Positions 52,373 to 64,000 of a DNA stretch of 64,000 bases are shown one piece after another. The notes beneath the pieces are model-generated. The model was given only the letters and a program-made list of their open reading frames with translations. It searched no databases and was not told the DNA's origin. Within the stretch, counting starts at the first letter, position 1. Every line of letters begins with the position of its first letter. The stretch is from Syngnathus acus (lineage: Eukaryota > Chordata > Actinopteri > Syngnathiformes > Syngnathidae), in the NCBI RefSeq assembly GCF_901709675.1, contig NC_051095.1, forward strand, positions 10,012,956-10,076,955. Direction: 5' to 3'. The translations under genes were made by a program, and so were the position numbers.

Positions 52373-54871
52373 AACCTTTTATCGTAAGATCTCTTTTCAA
52401 AGCCGTTTTTTTTCATCTAAAGAAACATGACGTTGCAGACAGATGAAAAAAAACCAAGATATTATATACACCAGCTTAACTACGGAAATTATTTAATATA
52501 GCCACAGTGTTTGAACACGTAAACAGCGACATAAAGACAGAGCAGTTCTGTCTAACCGCCTGTCAACATAGGGAACCGTGATTACGCAACCCTCAGAGGA
52601 GGCTAGACAGGACGTGGTCTTCGGTTTTAAGAAATATAAAAATTCAGTGATTTTGGTTCAAAATGATACAAAATTATTGAAATTAAAAGGAAAATGACTT
52701 TATTATAAAAACAATTGAACTTGTTTTCCCCTTTTTCATGATGGCAGGGGAGGCGTAGCAGTAATTGCTATTGTACAGTGATTGTACATTGGGAAGTGAA
52801 GACCTGCAGTAAGCTTGTAGTTACGTTTAACTGAACGATCCGTAATGATGAAAGACTACGAGAGGCGAAATGCGATGAGATCGATTTCTGCCCTTTACAG
52901 TGCACGATAACTCTCAGCTTTTCTTTCCATTTCATTTCCTCCATCTGCTCAACCTTTCAACTTTGGGGGCAGCGGTAGGCCATTCATGGGCCAGTTGTAA
53001 CTTTAATTTCTCATGTCATCTGAAAACAGACTTTTGATACATTCCGTTGATCGAGCTGCTCACCAGGAAGCCTATCTCTGGAAACTTTAGAAAAGTTCAC
53101 TTTCCACCTCATTTCGAGTTATGGAATCTGAAGAAAGGGGAAGTATCCTATCCGCTTGGTGCCCTCAACCCTGCGGCTCTTTCTTTTGTCTCTTTCGCAA
53201 TTGGAGAAAAAGAGCATTTGGCAGATATATTTCTCTTTAGCAGTCCGGGTTGAGCTCAGACAGGAAAAAAAGAAGAACAATAAGAAAAAGCAGGCTGACG
53301 ATTCTATTCAAGCAGAACGTGCGAGTGAGATGTAAGACCCTTTGTCTGAAGCGAGTCTACGGGAAGTCGTTTCCTCTGTTCTGCCTGCCGATAAATGTTG
53401 TATGGAGTGTTGAAGTAATAGCTGCATCAGCGCGATGGGTAGAGATGGGCAGGCGGGAAATAATTTGGGCTGCTCGGAAAAATGCACGTACAGAGAGGGA
53501 CCTCTAAAATTGCAATGGAAAGTACTTGTTTGAAATGATGCCTCTTTCATGTTCAGGCGCTACCACCGCTTTGGTACGAAGCAGCTTTAGTCCGCTTCAA
53601 TCATGAGTTGATCGGAGTCCATTTTTCCGTTATGGCCTGCCAAAGTAGGAAACATGGATACGTTTAAAGAATATACTGAGGCAGAGATGGATTTATGTGT
53701 CTCTAAATGTATTTTGATGCTGATTTTAAAAATGTCTTTACTGTCCACTGAGCACATCAGGTTTTTGACATTTTTTTGTTCTTAGGTTAGTTCGTTAAGT
53801 TAGTTAGCACTGGAGTTTTCTTTAGTTTGTTCTTGGTTAGTTAGTGCTTTAGTATAGTTATCTTTAGTTTGTTCTCAGGTAATCCACTTTAACTCAACAC
53901 CACATGATCCTTTGCATGAAATGTTGGCGGCACTTCCAGTATTGCTAAAACCAGCATTTTATTTCTATGTGAACTTTTGGTGCAACTGCACTTTGTACGA
54001 CAGTTCCCGACTTAACAATGTGGGAACGCTCGTTTTTAGGAGAAAACATTTTAATCTCGCTTCCTGCTAATCTAGCGATCTAGGAGGACAAAAATAAAAA
54101 GTGTCCTGCAACATTATGTCCAACGACATAACAAACGGTCGCTTCAGACATGAGAAATCTAAAAAGCTCAATACCGGTAATATAGTAATAAATAATACAG
54201 TAAAAAAGTTGGTCATGTTTTATTAAGAGGGTGGAAACTGTCTTATTTAGCTTCAGGCAAATGGATCTGTTTGCAGCTACTTCCCACTGCATGCCAAGCA
54301 CAGGACCACAGCTTCACGTCGCTTGGGAGAAACGTGTCTGTTTGCAACGGACTTTCCATTGGTAATGACAGACTGCTAACCTCTGGTTATCTTATAAAAA
54401 TGATTGTTCTTATTATGCATATGCAATTAATAAAGCAAAATACCCTCCTAGGAATGTTAAAACCTTGCAACTGCCTCTTTGGCTGAATGACATGTAAGCA
54501 TGAAGGAATTGCCAATATCCGCCCAATGTCTCCCAACAGCGCGGCAGGCTTCATTTGCTTCCAAAGTGATGTGCTCTCAGAAAGGCTGGCGGGACTCATT
54601 GTAATCACGCCTAATGCAGAATACACTCAGTCTGTCTGCGAAGCGGCCAGCTCATTCAACGTGATTGCGCCAACCCTTTTAATCAAGCATTTGGAGGACA
54701 CAAAAAGAGAGGAGAAAATAGTTTTGCTGATTACATTTACTTAATGTCCTCTCGGCAGCAAAACTCTTATTTGCGGGGAAAATATTTTGTGTTATTAAAG
54801 AGCCGTGCTATTTAAATGTGAGGGGATTCTGGGATTTTCTGAAAGACGCTTATCTCTCAATTTTCGATACT
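52373..54871. other. Intergenic sequence
   Basis: No gene supported. 53,780-53,880 carries imperfect copies of TTAGTTTGTTCTTGGTTAGT. The open frames at 53047-53550 overlap on both strands and show no domain. Confidence 0.65.
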
Positions 54872-54945
54872 GCTTGTCCTCGTTAGGGTTGCGGGTGAGC
54901 TGGAGCCTTTCATAGCTGATTTTGGACGTGAGGTGGGGGCAACCA
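54872..54945 (-). mobile_element. Short LINE 3'-end fragment (same type as 31821)
   Basis: Read on the minus strand: AAAATCAGCTATGAAAGGCT, CCAGCTCACCCGCAACCCTA, ACGAGGA, the standard tail segment of the fish L2-like repeat. Strongly truncated. Confidence 0.55.
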
Positions 54946-57900
54946 TCATTTCCTCCTGAGGACAATTAAATTTGTCTATTTTTTTAAAACTAGATTTATC
55001 ATGTGATATCACAAATGACTTGGGGCTTGCAGCATAATCTGGAGGAGATCTTGTTAGTGTTCAGTTCACCCTGGTCGTCTTCTACGTTAGCGCCATGTCG
55101 GACGATACTTCGTCTCTGTTGCTCATTTGCTGAGGCTTTAACGCGATCGGGCGACTCGCTCGGAGGTGACAAGTGAAAAGACGGGAATGCATTTCACGCG
55201 CGAGGTGTCAAGCAAATGGAAGATTTACAGTTTACGAGGCTCTCTTGTTCATAAAACTCCTATTCAATTAAGGAGGGTCACCAAAGCAGCTGCAGCTTCT
55301 CCTATAACATGCGCGCCATTTCGACAGACAGGCCCAATTTGCGTGTTTTCAAATACTGAAGGACAAAGCATCTCATTCATATCATTATTGTTGTAACCGT
55401 TAAGGGGAAAAAAACAAATTTCTTTTTCTTCATTATATATACTTGGCTAAATAATCGGTTCGAAGACTTTTATTCCGTCAAACAACAAAATTGGCTTTTT
55501 CCTAAAACAAAACAAAATCTATATCGATCGAGCTCTAATCTCGACTACACCACACACCCAAAGAACAGTAATGTTTTTTTCCCCAGGTCTCGCATTTATA
55601 CAATTGTTTTTTGTGTACCCCAACTTATGGATTCCTTGACATGACTTTGACAAATGCATCCAGCCGCACCAAAGCTGCTCATTCTGTATTCTCAGCAAAA
55701 GCAGACTTGACTTTGTCTTCCCTGGCGGGAATGCGTTACTCACGATCTTTAAAACATTGTACTGCCGTGGCAAAAGGCCAAACACAAAGAGTCGTAATAG
55801 CTTAGTGTAGTTTTCTGCCCACGTTTGAATTCATAATGGCATGGAATGTTTACAGCTCACATTTATGTTTGTGTGCGAGTGTTTTCTAGACGTGGCGCTG
55901 CAAGCTCAGCATCCCTGTGTTGCAGCAAAGATCCAAAAGCACACCGAGCGTCTGCCTTTGTTTGGTAGTTCAAACAAACTACTCTGGCAGGTGTTTTTCT
56001 TTTTAAAGGTTGCGTCTTGAACAATTTACATATTGAAGGTGCAAAGTGAGTTAGTTTAGGCTCCTTTGGCTTTCAGGTCACATTTGGGAAAAAAATACTC
56101 TGTAAAGTCATGCACTCTTAAAATGAATCAAGAACAAATGAATTTTGGTCAAAAATTGGAGAGATACATTTGGATCAATCCGACCGAACCTTCTGGCTTG
56201 TTTTGTACAAAACAGCCCCAAAGATTGTTGTGGCGGGTTGGTCCAATTTTTGACAAATTTCTTTTTCATTTTTTGGCCCAGCAGTTTCAGCAGTGTGTGA
56301 AATTAAACAACCAAGTATTTCTTTGCCTACAATTCAAAATGTCAATGGTAAGCCCTTCTGAATTTTGCCTAATAATGTCACTACTCAGCAAAGGTACATA
56401 GCGTAATCCCCATTTGCACCCATGACTTGGAAGCTAGGGTGTGTTGAAGATCTCAATTTTTCTCCACAGTCTACAGATTGTTTGAGAACAAGCAGCTCCA
56501 CCTCTGGTCATTCATATGAAACAGCAAACTGGAACAAAGGTGGGTAAATACTGCCGTTTTCAGGCGGTAGAAAAAATTCACACTCAGGGAATTGAAATGC
56601 TCTAATTATAATTATTGTTCATTATTTTGTTGTCTACTGCCTGGTGAGTCGAGATGCTTCATTGCTGTACATTGTGCGTGGCCATTAACTAATCAGTGAG
56701 GCTTTCAAAAGTGCGCTATTAACATAACGCCTGGTGGTATTCGTTACGCACACAATTATGCTTCATTACCTCCTGCGAGCATGAACAACGTGAGGTTAGA
56801 TCCTGGAGTTGTGTATTCAAGTCTGGTGCAGATCATGGAATGTATTTTTACTTGTGCTTCCAATCTGATTGTAGTCAGGTCAAGTTTGGTGGAGTCTCAT
56901 CAAATCCAGACTGAGCACAGCGTAACCACTTCAAGTATTGCCACCTACAGGACTGGAGCGCAACTGTACCTACAGTATACTCAGTTTACCTCATTAAATA
57001 CTGCAAAAGTCATGTGAAAGTAACATTACTGATTCTGGACTATTTTAACGGGCGTATAATATGGAAAATTTCATTACTTGTAATCAAGTAAGTGTACAGA
57101 AATAACGTGTGCTTGTAATTCTCGATCCTTCTCCAATTGGACAAAGCATGTCATATTAAGAGACCTGGGGACAGTTTAAAAGTGTGAAAAGGACATTCAT
57201 GATACCTCTTTTTGAACCCTTTGTTTTCATTTATTGCCTTATATTCATCTCACATAGTATGTCCACGCCCACTCACAATTACACACACACACATCTACCC
57301 AAAACACGCACAGCATATGTGCAAGGTATCATCCGCTGATAATGAGCACGCAGCTAGGTGGAAGGCGACTCTCCTACCCCGAGAAAAAGCTCCCAGGCGA
57401 TGTCAGTGTCATGCGAGCAATCTATAAAGGGACCTGGCAAATCCAGGCCTGCTTCTTTTATTGTTTCAGGGTGACGCCAGCTTTTGTGTGCTTGCTCCGT
57501 TGCATTGGAATTACCTTCTAATTCACCTCGTCCGTTTTCCTGTCGGTAATAACTATGTTTGTGCCATATCCACCAACGCCATGCTTATATGGAGCTCTGT
57601 GAAAGGTAGCGTCTTTCCTCTTTTGACAGAGAAGATCTTGTAGTCACACATCAGACAGCTCTGAGAATAAAACATCACAGTATCACAAACACACGCACAC
57701 AAAATGGTTGCCTGGTGTGCAACGAGCCGCGACTTTGTCTCTGACGAGGACGACATAACATGTCAAGACTCGTAATAAGCAAGTCAGGTCAGGCTGAATA
57801 GATGTCATTTGACAGGTTGGTTGGTTGGTTGGTTGGTGTGTGTGTATGTGTGCGTGTGTGTGTGATTTGTAAAATGTAATTTGAGATTACATTTCCATTC

Positions 57901-58938
57901 TTGTTTTGAAACAAAACGTTCTGATCTAGGAGGTCAAAGATTGCAGAGCAACCAGTGCTGTACCCGTGCGGACGAGACGTAGGCAAAAAGTCCAGATGTT
58001 CATTTTTTGCAACGACTTAACAGGAAGATGAAAATGTCAGCAAGACATCACTTGTTCTTAAGATTTAGAATGTTTACCGAGCTGCCCACTTAAAGACATT
58101 TTCACTCTAATTATAGTTACATTTAGTGTTCTCTAATGTTTCAATTTATTTTTATAAGCATTTTATTTGATGAATAAAAGTGGTTTTTATTTTAATTTTT
58201 CCCTGTGTTTCTCAGTCGCTATCTTAACCCACAATATTAGCATGCTTGTATTTGCTTTTAGACATATTGATTGTGGAAGCGGGTCCTCTAAATGGCTTTT
58301 TGTTGTGGACTTTGCGGTGTTAATTTGACAAATACTGAGCCGCTTTCTTCCTGGTGCTAATTGGTTCAGCGCATGCACTTGGTAAGAAAAACAAACTATT
58401 CATTTTGATTAAACCCAGACACATTTTGCTCACTGGCCCTGCATGACAAATATGCAGAAGAGAACCTGTGTGTCGTGGGACGCCGTTAGTGCTGTGACTG
58501 GCACGTGGAACCACAACCCATCAGTCATCACGGAGGCGACACGATGAAGCGTCCCGGTGGCGGAGTTAACATCTCCTGATGGAGGCGAGACTGCGGCCCG
58601 CCCATGTGACCTAGACCAGATAAAGCGCCGACTAGAGATAATTAAGAAAGTGCCAGCACCTTCTTTCCATTTGTGCGGCTGTGTTATTAAGGGACATCCA
58701 GCTAGGGGAGGGAGATTCATGTAAATCACCAGCCTGTGTGGCTATATGGAGAATAGAAAATGGAGATAGGTGGGCAAGGAATGCATTCATTAGAACTTTG
58801 CAGGTACATTCAAGTCATCCTATTCGCTGGTAAGAGGGACAGAGTTCCACCACCAATCATGGATATACGTCACTAAGTGACCCCCACCCAACACGGTCTG
58901 CAGTTGACGATAGCAATGGCAACAATTAGGGTTAGGGC
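54946..58938. other. Intergenic sequence
   Basis: Contains a (GGTT)n run followed by TG repeats (57,816-57,868) and a unique-looking, moderately GC-rich block (58,500-58,740) that could be regulatory. No gene supported. The 111-codon frame at 56066-56401 has no recognised domain. Confidence 0.65.
57816..57868 (+). repeat. (GGTT)n / (TG)n microsatellite
   Basis: Five GGTT units pass directly into an imperfect TG tract. Confidence 0.9.
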
Positions 58939-59952
58939 AGGGTTCGGCAACCCAAAATGTTCAGAGCCATATGGGCCCAAAAATACAAAAAAACATACCT
59001 GTCTGGAGCCGCAAAAATCTAAAAGCCTTTTATAATGCAACATAGACTGTCAATACACAAGTTGTATGCCTACTATTAAAATCATTTAAAGAAAAATCGT
59101 GGTGTCAATTTGATCATTTCTTCTTGCGGCCCATTAGAGTTCACGTACCTGCATAGCAGCGCTGTCTGTTCGATATCCGTCACGTCACACGACTCATCCA
59201 TCACAGGCAATTGAGAAAAAGCTGGAGCTGAATTGATGTCCTTGATTTGCTGATCGGTGATATTGTTTGTGCGGAGAGCCTTCATGTACTCGGTGAATGA
59301 TTTTCCGCGTTTTATTATCTCCCGGGCTGCAAGAAAACTTGCAGCAGTAGTAGAGTTTGGAGATGCAATCCACTTCTTGAAACAGTTTTTTCGGTCCTCA
59401 AATTTCTCCACCAGCACTGCAATTGCACCTTTCCTCTCAGTTGCAACTTGGTGATCAGCAGCAAATTTAGCATGCTGTAGCTGAAAATGTCGCTCCAGAT
59501 TCCTCTTATTATTATTTGACAACTTCTCATTGCAAATCAAACATGCAGGCAATGCTTCAGCATTGGCAATAAAAGCAAAAAGTTCAGTCCATTCTTTCTT
59601 AAAGCCTCTGTTGTCATCAGCAATCTTTTTCTTTTTGCCTTTTGAATCCATGACCCATCATCGCTCACACACCTGTTTGTTTACAACTCACCTGCGCTGT
59701 GTCGCAGGCTATGACGCAATTTTGCTATTTAGCGTCATTCTTAAATTTGGTATTTTTAATATATTTACAACAACATATATTTTTACAGCATAAGAACGGT
59801 TATGTCACGATTAGCGTCTAAAAACCATATTTAAAAAACCACCAACAACAACAAAAATCCATCTTTTTCCATTTTCACGCATTTTTGCAAAAACTCCAGA
59901 GGCGTGCTAAAGAGCCGCATGCGGCTCTGGAGCCGCGGGTTCCCGACCCCTG
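58939..59952 (-). mobile_element. Internally deleted hAT (Charlie-type) DNA transposon
   Basis: CAGGGTTCGGCAACCC at 58939 and, on the minus strand from 59952, CAGGGGTCGGGAACCCGCGG form hAT-type terminal inverted repeats. The latter is followed by CTCCAGAGCCGCATGCGGCT. The 1,014-bp element encloses the 5' part of a transposase gene on the minus strand. Flanking octamers (GGTTAGGG and GTCTAAAT) no longer match well, suggesting an older insertion. Confidence 0.82.
59082..59651 (-). pseudogene. hAT transposase N-terminal fragment (BED-type finger, 189 codons)
   Basis: The frame starts MDSKGKKKKIADDNRGFKKE. A zinc-finger pattern Cys-x2-Cys ... His-x4-His follows (ACLICNEKL ... LERHFQLQH, residues about 36-59) of the BED class seen in hAT transposases and in GTF2IRD2/ZBED-like host proteins. 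Near residue 155 VMDESCDVTDIEQTALLCRY corresponds to the conserved first acidic motif region of hAT catalytic cores (ALDESTDVTDTAQL in relatives). The frame then ends after TPRFFFK, and the rest of the RNase-H-like domain and the dimerisation region are missing. The intact first third with no stop suggests deletion during transposition rather than slow decay. It lies wholly within the TIRs of its element. Confidence 0.82.
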
Positions 59953-61384
59953 GTCTAAATAACATCATAGGCTGTTGAATGTCTAAAAATATTACTGCCA
60001 GATGAACAGCAAGTCTCAATAGGAATCCCTCCAACATATGCAGACAATTTTGCTCGTAATTGCATTCTCTTGTTGTGATGATCGCACATTACATCAAGAA
60101 TCTTGGCTACCAGATGAATGCGTGTCTTGTTGCCATGATAAGGGGTAACGTTATATTGATCAACTTGTCTTCCATCGAGTGAGGAAGATTGCGGTCATGA
60201 TTGAAAGGGCAGATATGACACATGGTTTCATTTGTTTAGATTTTATTGTTGGGTAAAAGGACAAGCGTTATTTATATATGTATAAATAGCAATCAGCCAT
60301 TGCACAAAGGGACACGCGCGCACGCACACACACACAGAGGACATGAATACCATGGATGTGGAAAGCGGTGAAGTGGAGGACCATCACTTGCGTTTTAATC
60401 TGTACACTCGGAACAAACCAATCGAATCAGCCGCTCGGGGCGTAAAAGAAATTGTGTGGCAGAAAATGGGATAGTGACGCGTGACACACGATGAGACAGG
60501 AAAAACAGATTTCATATCGTATATACACGCCAAAAGTCCATTGTGGATTTTTCAGATGCAGTTGTCATTGGGATTGTTAATGCATAGAAAGGAGTCCATT
60601 GTCAGCATGGAAGCTTGTCTTCAACATTGTATATCATAAATAGCCAGTCTATCTCACTCTAATCTCGCCAGGGTGCATCCTAGTCTCGTCTAAATTCCTT
60701 TCTGTTCGTTTGGTCCAAGGTTTAATCTTTCATACAGACAGGTGCTCTATTAACTCTTTCTCAAGGAACAATCTTTGAAATGAAGTGATATTTTTGCCTT
60801 CTTAAAGCTGAAATAAACATCACAGTCAATTTGATTTTCCTGCTTTGGACTGTAACAAACAAAAATGAAACACCAAATTAAAATTGACCACATGATGCTT
60901 ATAGGTTAGTGAGCATCGGACTGTAATGAGACTCTTGGGCTGCACTTTAAAGCAGACAGCATCAGGCTGTGGATAGCCGCGCTCAGCGTGAATGTGAAGG
61001 GGCAAGGAGAAAAATGACTGATTAATTTTCCTTCAAGGCACGGGAGAGAAGTTCAGGGTAAGTTACGAGAGACGTCTGGATCTGTATTGGATTTTTTTAA
61101 AAGGTATCTCTTCGTTAAATAACAAACACTTGGTCAACAACAAATTTTAATCCCAGATGTGTCCCTTCGAGTATTTTGACGCCGATTCAAAAAATGTCTT
61201 TAATATTTTCTTTATAGTTTTTATCTCTGATTGAATTAAAAAAAAAAAAAGTTGACCAGTGTAATTATTTTATTGACTCTGATTACTTTTGGCTCGATCG
61301 TAATATGGAGCTCGGCATGTTTAATTAGCATTTTCAAATCTGTTGCTCTCCCACAAAATTCAGTACAGCAATATGGGAACCCAA
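59953..61384. other. fstl5 downstream region / probable 3' UTR
   Basis: No coding sequence. On the minus strand AATAAA occurs at 61274-61269 (111 nt after the stop) and at 60247-60242, so the 3' UTR may be short or about 1.1 kb. A CGCGCACGCACACACACA tract lies at 60,316-60,336. Confidence 0.5.
61269..61274 (-). terminator. Candidate fstl5 polyadenylation signal (proximal)
   Basis: AATAAA on the minus strand 111 nt after the stop codon, one of two candidates (the other at 60242-60247). No transcript data to choose between them. Confidence 0.3.

Positions 61385-64000
<2,616 letters not shown>

Noticed and set aside
53047-53550. Basic open frames on both strands
   Set aside because: They overlap each other, are under 90 codons, and have no recognisable family or exon structure.

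Overview
The window is vertebrate genomic DNA, almost certainly from a teleost fish. It has GT-AG introns, several of only 74-81 bp, and teleost-type interspersed repeats. It carries two recognisable genes in the tail-to-tail order known for RAPGEF2 and FSTL5 on human chromosome 4q32. No bacterial-type gene, CRISPR array or rRNA was seen.

Left part (1-29,475): rapgef2 on the plus strand, encoding the Rap guanine-nucleotide exchange factor PDZ-GEF1. I traced 23 coding exons from 7536 to a stop at 27031-27033. They join without a frame break into 1,443 codons. Domain order is cNMP-like fold, Ras-GEF N-terminal (REM) module, PDZ, Ras-association, CDC25 catalytic domain, then a Ser/Pro-rich tail with two PPxY motifs and a C-terminal VSAV PDZ ligand. 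The 5' exons, including the first cNMP-like domain of the long isoform, lie upstream of the window, so 1-7535 is read as intron. The best polyadenylation signal is at 29,451. A 15-nt candidate microexon (19,548-19,562) and a 24-nt exon (22,011-22,034) are both splice-ready and frame-neutral.

Middle (29,476-61,384): an intergenic stretch of about 32 kb with no supportable protein gene apart from a transposase remnant. It holds a hAT-like MITE with an 8-bp target duplication (32.8 kb), a TACAGTGATCCCTCG-ended MITE (34.1 kb), a solo end of a CTATAAGTCGC-type element (47.6 kb), a large inverted-repeat element (49.4-51.7 kb), a CGTTCAC-rich repeat (52 kb) and a deleted hAT element with the first 189 codons of a BED-finger transposase (58.9-60.0 kb).

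Right end (61,385-64,000): the last coding exon of a follistatin-like gene on the minus strand, best read as fstl5, followed by part of its preceding intron.

The most unusual structures are two large inverted repeats. One, at 5,022-6,397, is a foldback with 651-bp arms, 74-bp spacer and no offset in the registers I checked. It sits inside a TIR element in the rapgef2 intron. The other, at 49,389-51,654, combines about 438-bp terminal inverted repeats, each carrying an outward-pointing tRNA-like Pol III promoter, with an inner array of about 235-bp units. Each unit holds a long hairpin and a nuclear-receptor DR1-type motif. I recognise neither family by name.
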